A stretch of DNA of 11,338 nt from Clostridiales bacterium (GCA_021205375.1 JAJPXR010000012.1:1-11338), one strand, 5' to 3'. Positions 1-6,285 are shown, counted from the stretch's first letter. Numbers and translations: made by a program. The notes: generated from the sequence alone by a model not told the origin.

Positions 1-43
1 AGGGGAGGAGGGCCGCCGCCTTTAGGCGGTGGCGGAGGGGTTT
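1..43 (-). repeat. GC-rich hairpin repeat, end of an interspersed element
   Basis: The first 43 bases, read on the minus strand, match 8921-8963 at 41 of 43 positions; as far as I can see the only differences lie in the 4-base loop of the hairpin. The unit is AAACCCCTCC, then a hairpin (GCCACCGCC / GGCGGCGGC), then a run of CCCTCCTCCCCT. It touches the window edge, so it may be the right end of a longer element like the one at 8921-9152. No coding potential is seen. Confidence 0.8.
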
Positions 44-73
44 CTGCCACATTGCGGATTCAAAGGGATAACC

Positions 74-142
74 AGTTTAATTATTTGTTATCTTATCATC
101 TCTCCCCTTCAAAGTCTATGGCAAAAGAGAACAAATTAAACT
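74..142. repeat. AT-rich imperfect inverted repeat
   Basis: The arm at 74-89 (AGTTTAATTATTTGTT) is complementary to 130-142 (AACAAATTAAACT), apart from a 3-base insertion in the left arm. An inner CTCT/AGAG pair can extend the stem. Five T residues follow the right arm (142-146), so the plus-strand RNA could act as a weak AU-rich terminator for a gene left of the window. A regulator site is the alternative. Apart from this, I see nothing else in 44-149. Confidence 0.4.
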
Positions 143-149
143 TTTTCAG

Positions 150-215
150 GCGGGTTTTCCAATCACATTAAAAATAGGAAACAGTCTTGTTTTCTTTCGG
201 AGAACCCGCTATAAT
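150..215 (+). promoter_or_regulatory. Promoter of the thioredoxin operon with an overlapping inverted repeat
   Basis: A sigma-A type promoter is visible: TTGTTT at 187-192, a 17-base spacer, and a perfect TATAAT at 210-215. Transcription would start near 222, giving a leader of about 50 bases. The sequence GGAGAACCCGC at 199-209 lies within the spacer and abuts the -10. It is the reverse complement, with one mismatch, of GCGGGTTTTCC at 150-160. The arm centres are 49 bp apart. This suggests a regulator binding two half-sites, one of which would block the promoter. Confidence 0.7.
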
Positions 216-272
216 AATCCTGTCGAATCAACCTATACTAAACGATACGAACGAAAGGCAGGGCAGGACGCT

Positions 273-1115
273 ATGGTCTACGACTGCATCATCATCGGAG
301 GCGGCCCGGCAGGGCTCAGCGCCGCTATCACCCTTCGCCGCCGAAACCGCACCGCCCTTGTGATCTCCAACCCCACCGCCCGGAACCCCCTCTCTAAGGC
401 GGAGCGGGTGGACAACTACCTGGGCCTGCCGGGGCTGACCGGGCAGGAGCTGATGGACAAATTCCTGGACCACGCACAGCAGGCGGGGGCGGAGCTGCGG
501 ACGGGCAAAGTCCTCTCCGCCATGCCCTTCGACGGCTGGATGCTCACCGTGGGCAGCGAGGTGTTCCAGGCCAAGACGCTGCTCATCGCCACCGGCGTGG
601 CGCGGGGACAGAAATACCCCGGCGAGCAGCGGCTGCTGGGCCGTGGGGTCAGCTACTGCGCCACCTGCGATGGGATGCTCTACCGGAACAAGCCGGTCAT
701 CGTGGTGGGCCGCAGCGCCGACGCGCCCCTGGAGGCCAATTATCTGGCGGACATCGGCTGTCAGGTCACCTACGTCAGCCCCGCCCCGCCGGAGGGCCTG
801 TCCCCGTCCATCCCCTTTGTCCGGGCGAACCGGCTGGAGGTGCTGGGAGAGAACGCGGTGGAGGGTCTGCTGGCGGACGGGGCAACGCTGCCCTGTGCCG
901 GGGTGTTCATCCTCCGGGAGGCGGTGGCCCCAACGGATTTGCTGCCCGACCTGGCCACAGAGGACGGGTACATTTCGGTCAACCGCCGGATGGAGACTAA
1001 CCTGCCCGGCGTGTTCGCCGCCGGGGACTGCACCGGCAAGCCCCTCCAGGTGGCAAAGGCTGTCGGCGAAGGACAAGTCGCGGCGGAATCTGCTGACCGC
1101 TGGCTGGAAGGCTAG
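273..1115 (+). CDS. trxB: Thioredoxin-reductase-like flavoprotein, possibly pyridine-nucleotide independent
   Basis: This 280-residue FAD-dependent disulfide reductase should reduce the thioredoxin encoded next to it in the cytoplasm. Visible landmarks are an N-terminal dinucleotide-binding motif GGGPAG (residues 9-14), the redox-active CATC (C129-C132) followed by DG, and the C-terminal FAD motif FAAGDC (248-253). It is shorter than usual NADPH-dependent TrxB (about 310-320). The second nucleotide-binding segment reads VVGRSADAP (144-152) instead of GxGxxA/G, and the HRRxxxR stretch that binds the NADPH phosphate is replaced by YVSPAPPEG. These losses resemble the ferredoxin-dependent flavin thioredoxin reductases (FFTR) of clostridia, so the electron donor may be ferredoxin. 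The ATG is chosen because the Rossmann strand begins at once; a modest AGGA lies 5 bases upstream. Family is secure; donor is inference. Confidence 0.9.
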   Translation: MVYDCIIIGGGPAGLSAAITLRRRNRTALVISNPTARNPLSKAERVDNYLGLPGLTGQELMDKFLDHAQQAGAELRTGKVLSAMPFDGWMLTVGSEVFQAKTLLIATGVARGQKYPGEQRLLGRGVSYCATCDGMLYRNKPVIVVGRSADAPLEANYLADIGCQVTYVSPAPPEGLSPSIPFVRANRLEVLGENAVEGLLADGATLPCAGVFILREAVAPTDLLPDLATEDGYISVNRRMETNLPGVFAAGDCTGKPLQVAKAVGEGQVAAESADRWLEG

Positions 1116-1146
1116 TGGCTAGTGGTCAGTGATTAGTGACTAGCAG
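1112..1146. repeat. Five imperfect 7-bp tandem repeats at the trxB stop
   Basis: Five heptads follow without a gap: CTAGTGG, CTAGTGG, TCAGTGA, TTAGTGA, CTAGCAG. The trxB-like stop codon (TAG, 1113-1115) is inside the first. Because the period is not a multiple of three, the TAG/TAA-like triplets fall in several frames on both strands. Ten bases from this array (TAGTGGCTAG) recur on the minus strand at the stop codon of the amidohydrolase (9160-9169). Confidence 0.8.
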
Positions 1147-1204
1147 CCCGTGTGCGAAAATCAAAACAAATCAACCTCTATACAACAGAAAAGGAGTATT
1201 TACC

Positions 1205-1531
1205 ATGGCAGATATCATTCATTTTTCCGAAGAAGGCTTCAACAACGCACTGAAACAGCCCGGCGTCATGCTGGTGGACTTTTGGGCGACCTGGTGCGGC
1301 CCCTGCCGGATGATCGCCCCGGCCATTGAAGAGCTGGCGAAGGAATACGACGGCAAGGTGCTGGTGGGCAAAGTGGACGTGGACCAGGAACCGGGCCTGG
1401 CTGCGGAATACGGCGTCATGAGCATCCCCAACGTGGTCATCTTCAAGGACGGCGACCAAGTGGACCGCAAGGTGGGAGCCATGCCCAAAGACGCTTACGC
1501 CGCCGCCCTGGACGAAGCCCTGGCTCTGTGA
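1205..1531 (+). CDS. trxA: Thioredoxin
   Basis: A 108-residue classical thioredoxin, the general cytoplasmic disulfide reductant. The active site WCGPC is at residues 30-34 in the context FWATWCGPCRM, the buried Asp is D25 in LVDFWA, and the cis-proline is P75 in SIPN. Length and fold are full and ordinary. The ATG at 1205 is preceded by AAGGAG (1191-1196) at 8 bases; an upstream in-frame ATG at 1136 would add 23 residues unlike thioredoxin and is rejected. It lies 89 bases after the reductase gene with no terminator between, and its stop overlaps the GTG start of the kinase gene (GTGA). All three genes are therefore probably one operon driven from 187-215. Confidence 0.97.
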   Translation: MADIIHFSEEGFNNALKQPGVMLVDFWATWCGPCRMIAPAIEELAKEYDGKVLVGKVDVDQEPGLAAEYGVMSIPNVVIFKDGDQVDRKVGAMPKDAYAAALDEALAL

Positions 1532-2304
1532 CGAAGCAGGACGTTCCCCAGAAGGAGCTGGAACAGGTTTTTTCAAGCCGGTATGAAATCACCCGCCAAT
1601 TGGGGCAGGGCGGCCAAAGTCTGGCGTTCTGCGCCCGGCGGCGGTCTGACGGCGCTCTCTGCGCCGTCAAACAGGTGCGCCCGGAGGCCATTCCCGACTT
1701 GGAGCAGAACCTCCGCATCCTCCGGCGGCTGGACCACCCCCAATTGCCCCGGTTTCATGAGCTGGGGCAGGGGGATGGGGTGCTTTACATCGTGCAGGAC
1801 TACCTTCCCGGCGTCAGCCTGAAACAGATTTTGGAGAGCAACCGGCGTATGGGCGTCCCCGCCCGCTGGCCCAGGGTGCTGGGGTGGATGCGCTCCGCCT
1901 GTGAGCCGCTGACGTATCTCCACGGGAGCCAGCCGCCCATCCTCCACTGCGACATCAAGCCCGCCAACCTGATTTTGCGGAAGGACGGGACGGTCTGCCT
2001 GGCGGATTTCGACATCGCCAGAGAGCTGACCGGCCAGGCCGTCCCCATTCGGGCCATGTCCATGGCCTACGCCTCCCCGGAGCAGAAGCAGTTCCTCCCC
2101 CTGGACCCCCGGACGGACGTGTACTCCCTGGGGGTCACGGCGTTCCAACTGCTCACCCATGAGCTGCCGGGAGAGAGCCTGTTTCATCGCCCATTGCCCC
2201 GCCGGGTGGAGCGGCTGCTGGGCCGCTGCCTGGCGGCGAACCCGGAACGGCGGTTCCAATCGGTGGGGGAATTGCGGGAAGAGATTCAATGTGCAATTTT
2301 GTAG
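1528..2304 (+). CDS. Small Ser/Thr protein kinase-like protein, cysteine-rich
   Basis: A 258-residue Hanks-type kinase domain with almost nothing else: no membrane segment, PASTA repeat or sensor domain, so it should be soluble. Seen in order: glycine loop GQGGQS (26-31), AVK lysine K48, catalytic loop HCDIKPAN (140-147, with D142, K144, N147), metal motif DFD (160-162), APE-like SPE (183-185) and DVYSLG (197-202). Departures: Arg of HRD is Cys (C141), Gly of DFG is Asp (D162), and the alpha-C Glu position by spacing is N61. DFD/DFN forms are, from memory, not rare in small clostridial kinases, so activity is likely but unproven. Seven cysteines (35, 45, 125, 141, 157, 234, 255) are many for this size. 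The start is GTG, overlapping the thioredoxin stop by 4 bases with no good ribosome site, which implies translational coupling. Substrate unknown. Confidence 0.85.
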   Translation: MTKQDVPQKELEQVFSSRYEITRQLGQGGQSLAFCARRRSDGALCAVKQVRPEAIPDLEQNLRILRRLDHPQLPRFHELGQGDGVLYIVQDYLPGVSLKQILESNRRMGVPARWPRVLGWMRSACEPLTYLHGSQPPILHCDIKPANLILRKDGTVCLADFDIARELTGQAVPIRAMSMAYASPEQKQFLPLDPRTDVYSLGVTAFQLLTHELPGESLFHRPLPRRVERLLGRCLAANPERRFQSVGELREEIQCAIL

Positions 2305-2352
2305 GGTTCAGCGCAAAGCAACGGAATCGCCACCAAAAGAACAAAAAAAGAA

Positions 2353-2393
2353 AGAGGAAAACCGCTCTGCAATGGCGTTTTCCTCTGTTTTTA
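2353..2393. terminator. Bidirectional rho-independent terminator
   Basis: AGAGGAAAAC (2353-2362) pairs perfectly with GTTTTCCTCT (2377-2386) around a 14-base loop. The plus-strand RNA has GTTTTT after the stem, and the minus-strand RNA runs into a U-rich tract (complement of 2338-2352). It lies between the convergent kinase and MarR-type genes and can end both. It accounts for the gap 2305-2405. Confidence 0.85.
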
Positions 2394-2405
2394 TGCAATT
2401 TTTGC

Positions 2406-2948
2406 TTAGAGGCCGTTTTCCTTCAGCCCCATCTCCTCGGCCAGGTTCAGCTTGTCCAGCAGGGTGAGCAGGGTCTCTTTTTCTTCTTCGTTCAGAGGCT
2501 TGAAAAACTCCGCGTTCTGCCGGTTTTTGATCTGCCGCAGCTCTGCGGCCCGTTCCTCGCCCTGTTTGGTCAGGGAAACACTTGGTTCCCGCAGGCTGTC
2601 CTTGCTGCGGAACCGGTTCACATAGCCCTTCCGCTCCAGCCTGCCCAGCTCCTCCGTCAGCGTCTGGGGGGACATGGAGAGCTGACTTGCCAGTTGCCGC
2701 TGGCTGAGGGGCTTTCCCTCCTGACACACCGCCTCCAGGATCATTTCCTGGAGCAGCGCGGAGCGTTCCTCTTTCATTTTGAGCAGTTGTTTCTTTTCCA
2801 TGTCCGATGCGCCTTTCGTCCTCGGTTGCCTGATGATCGCTCCCTGGCTTTCGCCGCCCTCCAGCAGGACCCCCTGGATGCGCCGTCTGCGCAGCAGGTT
2901 GTATGTGAGCCGGAGGCTGTTCATCAGTCGGCGGTTCAGGTCCTCCAT
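2406..2948 (-). CDS. MarR-family transcriptional regulator
   Basis: A 180-residue winged-helix protein expected to bind DNA as a dimer. The helix-turn-helix spans about residues 80-107 (LSQRQLASQL then SPQTLTEELGRLERKGYV), and the wing follows as RSKDSLREPSVSLTKQG (about 114-130), the usual MarR pattern ending in LTxxG. Residues 1-60 form a basic, helical N-terminal part (LLRRRR at 19-23) somewhat longer than in many MarR proteins; the C-terminal helix (153-175) would complete the dimer interface. The ATG at 2948 has GAGGAAG just upstream. An in-frame Met at residue 50 is a less likely start that would keep the HTH. The gene stands alone with its own promoter, so autoregulation is likely; target and ligand cannot be read from sequence. 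Confidence 0.85.
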   Translation of the reverse strand: MEDLNRRLMNSLRLTYNLLRRRRIQGVLLEGGESQGAIIRQPRTKGASDMEKKQLLKMKEERSALLQEMILEAVCQEGKPLSQRQLASQLSMSPQTLTEELGRLERKGYVNRFRSKDSLREPSVSLTKQGEERAAELRQIKNRQNAEFFKPLNEEEKETLLTLLDKLNLAEEMGLKENGL

Positions 2949-2981
2949 ACCATCACTTCCTCAGTCAAGATTCCCCACGTG

Positions 2982-3040
2982 TACTAGTATCAATCATAGC
3001 TCAACCAAAATTGTTTGTCAAGGCGACCAACGCCTTTGAC
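2982..3040. promoter_or_regulatory. Candidate operator sites over the MarR-type promoter
   Basis: Two palindromic sequences overlap the promoter region. GTCAAGGCG (3017-3025) and CGCCTTTGAC (3031-3040) form a 9-bp inverted repeat with one bulged base, covering the -35. TACTAGTA (2982-2989) is a perfect 8-bp palindrome near the expected transcription start. Either would suit a dimeric autorepressor. This is inference from position and symmetry only. Confidence 0.4.
2993..3021 (-). promoter_or_regulatory. Promoter of the MarR-type gene
   Basis: On the minus strand, a perfect TTGACA (complement of 3016-3021), a 17-base spacer and TATGAT (complement of 2993-2998) form a near-consensus sigma-A promoter. 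It directs transcription toward the MarR-type start at 2948, leaving a leader of about 40 bases. Confidence 0.85.
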
Positions 3041-3076
3041 ACTCTCCCGGCGGCATTGTTTACACTTTGGACAAAT

Positions 3077-3108
3077 AAACTTTACAGTAATCTTGATAAA
3101 ACTTTACA
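3077..3108. repeat. Two direct copies of AAACTTTACA
   Basis: AAACTTTACA occurs at 3077-3086 and 3099-3108, 22 bp apart (about two helical turns), in the AT-rich stretch between the rqcH terminator and the MarR-type promoter. It could be an activator or repressor site, or chance in AT-rich DNA. Nothing else is seen in 3041-3121. Confidence 0.35.
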
Positions 3109-3121
3109 TCTTCCCAGGGCA

Positions 3122-3167
3122 TAAGAAACCGGCGCGTATTCCCCACAAGGGCAGCGCGCCGGGTTTT
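3122..3167 (-). terminator. Terminator after rqcH
   Basis: CCGGCGCG (3129-3136) and CGCGCCGG (3155-3162) form an 8-bp GC stem; an AAA/TTT pair extends it past one bulged G. On the minus strand the stem is followed by TTTCTTAT, a short U-rich tail. It lies about 10 bases after two tandem TAA stops (3178-3180 and 3175-3177) of rqcH and ends the transporter-mrnC-rqcH operon. Confidence 0.75.
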
Positions 3168-3177
3168 CCTTCCGTTA

Positions 3178-4944
3178 TTACTTGATGCGGAGCTTTTCCG
3201 CCAGCTTTTTGTCCGGGTCCACATAGGCGGTCTGATAGGTGGTGTAGATGACCATGCCGGGCCGGGCGCCGCCTGGCTTTTTCACGTACCGGACCTGGGT
3301 GTAATCCACCGGCACGTGGCTGCCCTCCCCACTCTGGGAGTAGGTGGCGGCCAGCACCGCCGCCTCGGTGACGGACTGCAAATCCGGCTGGCTCCCCTCG
3401 CACCAGAGGATGACGTGCGCCCCGTGAATTTTCTGGGTGTGGAACCACAGGTCGTTCCGCCCGGCCTGCTTGCAGGTCAGGGCGTCGTTCTGGGTGTTGT
3501 TGCGGCCCACGGAAATGCGCATCCCGGTGCTGCTGCGGAACTCCATGGGGCCGGAGCGCACTCGCTTGGGGGCTTTGCGGCCCGCAGCCTTCTTTTTGCG
3601 GAGATAGCCGGTGTCCTCCAGCTCCTGGCGGATCTCGGCCAGGTCCTTTTCCCCTTCGGCGCGGGACAGGGCCTCCAGCACACTTTCCAAGTAGTCCAGC
3701 TCCTTCCGGCCCTTGTCCAACTGCTGGGACAGCACCTGGTCGGCGGTCTTGGCCTTGGTGTACTTTTTGTAGTACCGGGCGGCGTTCTGCTGGGGGGTCA
3801 GCAGCGGGTCGAGAGGGACGGTGACGGTGGCATAGTCCGGGTCGTAGTAGTTCTCGCAGACCAGCTTGTCCATGCCCTTTTCCATCTGGTAGAGGTTGGA
3901 GGTGATGAGGTCTCCGTAAATCCGGTACTTGTCCCGGTCTGCGGCGGCGGCGCGCTCCCGCTCCTGGTTGGCAATTTTCCGGGCAGCCCGGTTCCGGGCG
4001 TTGGTGAGGGTTTTAATGAGTTCCTGCCCCCTGGCCCGGACCCGCTCGGTCCGCTCCTGGTCGGCGTAAAACTCATCCAACATCTGGGAAAAACTGGGGT
4101 ACTGGCGGCACTCCATCGCCAGGCCGTACTGGTAAATGTGCAGACAAGAGAAGTCTTTGGGCTTGCCCCCCTGGTACAGGGCGCAGGGGATGAGCCGCCC
4201 CTGGCGGATGTTCTCCAACATCTGCCAGAACGTGTCCAAAAAGCTCCCCTGGGCGCAGAGAGAGAGCTGACAGACCCGCGTGTCCACCCCGTCGGTGGAC
4301 TGACACACCAGCTCCCGGCACAGCAGCGGCGAAAAGCCCGCAAAGTGGTCCAGCATCCAGTCGGTGAGCTTGCGTTCCGGCGGGGCCTGGAGGAACATCG
4401 TCTGTAGTTCCTCCCAGGTCAGGTCCAGGGGGTTCACCCGGTCCCCCCGCACCGGCGGCAGGCGGTAATACAGGCCGGGCAACACTGGGCGCTCGGACAT
4501 CTCCGGGTCGATGCGGTGGATGCAGTCGATGACTCGCCCGTCCTCCGCCGTCAAAATCAGGTTGGAGCGGCGGCCCATGGCCTCCAGAATCAGGTGTAGC
4601 TCCACCCGGTCCCCCAGCTCGTTCAGCGCCTCCATGGTCAGGTCCACCAGCCGCTCCATAGGGGGCTGGGTGATGGCGACGATGCGCCCGCCGGTCAAAT
4701 GCTTGCGCAGCAGCATACAGAACATGGGGGGCGCGGCGGGGTTCTCCCGGCGGCTCTCGGTGAGCTGGAGCCGGGGATGGGCGGGGTTGGCGGTGATGAG
4801 CAGGCGGCAGTTGCCCTGCCGGGTGCGGAGCTGAAAGAGCAGCTCGTCCTTGGCAGGCTGAAAAATTTTGTCCAGTTTGGCCCCTTCCAGCACTGGGCGC
4901 AGTTCACTGACCACGCCGGTCAGGGTGGCGGCGTCAAGCGGCAT
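3178..4944 (-). CDS. rqcH: RqcH, ribosome-associated quality control factor (NFACT family)
   Basis: A 588-residue member of the NEMF/Rqc2/FbpA family. RqcH binds the obstructed 50S subunit with peptidyl-tRNA and recruits tRNA-Ala to add C-terminal alanine tails that mark stalled products for degradation. The NFACT-N domain covers about 1-200, with the hallmark PPMFCMLLRKHLTGG (72-86) and EAMGRRSNLIL (121-131). An HhH-like piece (GFSPLLCREL, 203-212) follows, then a charged helical middle (about 290-440) fitting the coiled coil, and the NFACT-R domain (about 465-575) with NDLWFHTQKIHGAHVIL at 497-513. Length matches bacterial homologues (about 570-590). The Asp-Arg pair known as D97/R98 in Bacillus aligns with E97-R98 here. 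GAGGAG precedes the ATG. It starts 6 bases after the mrnC stop. Older annotations call it fibronectin-binding protein. Confidence 0.95.
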   Translation of the reverse strand: MPLDAATLTGVVSELRPVLEGAKLDKIFQPAKDELLFQLRTRQGNCRLLITANPAHPRLQLTESRRENPAAPPMFCMLLRKHLTGGRIVAITQPPMERLVDLTMEALNELGDRVELHLILEAMGRRSNLILTAEDGRVIDCIHRIDPEMSERPVLPGLYYRLPPVRGDRVNPLDLTWEELQTMFLQAPPERKLTDWMLDHFAGFSPLLCRELVCQSTDGVDTRVCQLSLCAQGSFLDTFWQMLENIRQGRLIPCALYQGGKPKDFSCLHIYQYGLAMECRQYPSFSQMLDEFYADQERTERVRARGQELIKTLTNARNRAARKIANQERERAAAADRDKYRIYGDLITSNLYQMEKGMDKLVCENYYDPDYATVTVPLDPLLTPQQNAARYYKKYTKAKTADQVLSQQLDKGRKELDYLESVLEALSRAEGEKDLAEIRQELEDTGYLRKKKAAGRKAPKRVRSGPMEFRSSTGMRISVGRNNTQNDALTCKQAGRNDLWFHTQKIHGAHVILWCEGSQPDLQSVTEAAVLAATYSQSGEGSHVPVDYTQVRYVKKPGGARPGMVIYTTYQTAYVDPDKKLAEKLRIK

Positions 4945-4950
4945 GATTTG

Positions 4951-5364
4951 TCACTCCTCTTCGTCGATTTCGTCCACAATGACGGCAAACAGCCGGTTCA
5001 GCCGGTCCTTGTCCCCCTGGAGGTACAGCCAGCCGAACAGGGCCTCCAGGCCGGTGGCCTGGGCGTACTCCCCCCGGCTGGCGTTTTTGGGGATTTGATG
5101 CACGTTGGCGTTTCGGCCCCGGCGGTAGACCGCCTTTTCCTCGTCAGTGAGATGGGGCAGCAGCTTTTTCACGCTGGCGGCCTGAGCGGGGGCCTTCACC
5201 ATGTCCACCGTAGCCCGGTGGAGGTTGCCGATGGTCTCCTCCCGGCTGCACAGCCAGCCCCGGCAGAGAATTTCATAGACGGCGTCCCCCATGTGGGCCA
5301 GGGCCAGCACGTTCCGGCCGGAGAGCTGGCTGGGGGTGAGCTGCGGAGTAAAATAATCCTTCAT
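4951..5364 (-). CDS. mrnC: Mini-ribonuclease III (Mini-III)
   Basis: A 137-residue RNase III-like enzyme without the double-stranded-RNA-binding domain; in Bacillus it matures the ends of 23S rRNA. The catalytic signature ALAHMGDAVYE is at residues 21-31 (acidic residues D27, E31), RRGRNANVHQIPKNAS follows at 81-96, and TGLEALFGWLYL with E107 at 104-115 closes the catalytic domain. Length is typical of the family. An AGGA lies 8 bases before the ATG at 5364. It sits 21 bases downstream of the transporter gene and 6 bases upstream of rqcH, so co-transcription is very likely; both partners act on the large ribosomal subunit. Confidence 0.95.
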   Translation of the reverse strand: MKDYFTPQLTPSQLSGRNVLALAHMGDAVYEILCRGWLCSREETIGNLHRATVDMVKAPAQAASVKKLLPHLTDEEKAVYRRGRNANVHQIPKNASRGEYAQATGLEALFGWLYLQGDKDRLNRLFAVIVDEIDEEE

Positions 5365-5385
5365 AGTCTGTTCCTGTTCTGCAAG

Positions 5386-6267
5386 TTATGCCTCGCGGCC
5401 TTTCAGGTCGTGCTGAGGCCGGTTATCGTAGAAGAAGATGGACACCGCCGCCCCGATGATGAGGACGTAGCCCAAAAAGCTCCAGCCGTCCGGTACGTCG
5501 CCAAAGAGGAAGTAGCCGAATACGGCGGAGAAGATGATTTGGGAGTAGTCGTAGACCGACACCTCCCGCCCCGGCGCGTGGGTGTAGGCGGCGGTGATGG
5601 AGAACTGCCCTCCGGCGGCGGCCACGCCAGCCATGATGAGGTATGCCAACTGCACCCCGGTCATAGGCTGGAAGTTGAAAATCATCCACGGCAGCACACA
5701 CAGGCAGGAGAACGCCGAGAAAAACAGCACGATCATTGTGCCCCGCTCCCCCTTCAGGCCCAGCATCCGCACGAAGGTCAGCGCGATGCCTGCGCCAAGG
5801 CCGCCCAGCAGCCCGATGAGCGAGGGGACCAAATCCAGGTTGGTCAACGTGGGCTTGACGATGAACATACTGCCGCAGAAGGCCACCGCCACCACGCCGA
5901 TCTGGAAGGGGGTCAGCTTCTCCTTCAAAATGAAATAGGAGAAGATCAGCACGAAGAAGGGCGACATTTTGTTGAGCATGGAGGCGTTGGCCAGCACCAG
6001 ATGGTCCACCGCATAGAAGTTGCAGAGGATGCCCAGGGTGCCGAAGGCCGCCCGGCACACGAACCAGGGCAGGTTCTTGGGGTTCAGGTGGAAGCCCTCT
6101 CCGCTGCGCAGAATCATGACCGCCGCCACCAGCATGGCGATGAAGTTCCGGAAGAAGCTCTTCTCGATGCTGGGCAGGTCGCCGGACAGCCGGACGAAAA
6201 TGTTCATCCAGGTGAAGCAAAACGCGGAGCAGATGATATAACAGACGGCTTTTGCCTTGCGGGACAT
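5386..6267 (-). CDS. EamA/DMT-family membrane transporter
   Basis: A 293-residue inner-membrane protein with ten predicted helices (about residues 7-25, 37-53, 69-89, 95-114, 120-137, 146-166, 177-197, 205-221, 237-257, 262-280), arranged as two five-helix EamA repeats. The loop LANASMLNKMSPFFV (about 92-106) is typical of the drug/metabolite transporter superfamily, whose members mostly export metabolites; substrate is not predictable. The ATG at 6267 is preferred because AAAGGA lies 8 bases before it. A second in-frame ATG at 6276 (adding 3 residues) directly follows that same AAAGG and is too close to it. It is the first gene of the operon with mrnC and rqcH, though functionally unrelated to them as far as can be seen. 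Confidence 0.9.
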   Translation of the reverse strand: MSRKAKAVCYIICSAFCFTWMNIFVRLSGDLPSIEKSFFRNFIAMLVAAVMILRSGEGFHLNPKNLPWFVCRAAFGTLGILCNFYAVDHLVLANASMLNKMSPFFVLIFSYFILKEKLTPFQIGVVAVAFCGSMFIVKPTLTNLDLVPSLIGLLGGLGAGIALTFVRMLGLKGERGTMIVLFFSAFSCLCVLPWMIFNFQPMTGVQLAYLIMAGVAAAGGQFSITAAYTHAPGREVSVYDYSQIIFSAVFGYFLFGDVPDGWSFLGYVLIIGAAVSIFFYDNRPQHDLKGREA

Positions 6268-6285
6268 TTCTTTCATCCTTTCGAT

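Noticed and set aside
228..1076. Minus-strand open frame (282 codons) opposite the thioredoxin-reductase-like gene
   Set aside because: It is an antisense shadow; the plus strand has FAD motifs and CATC, and the minus frame runs through the operon promoter without its own signals.
1136..1204. Upstream ATG for thioredoxin adding 23 residues
   Set aside because: The extra residues do not resemble thioredoxin, and AAGGAG sits at the right distance from the ATG at 1205.
2289..2987. Plus-strand open frame across the MarR-type gene
   Set aside because: It begins inside the kinase end, passes through the bidirectional terminator and mirrors a clear winged-helix protein.
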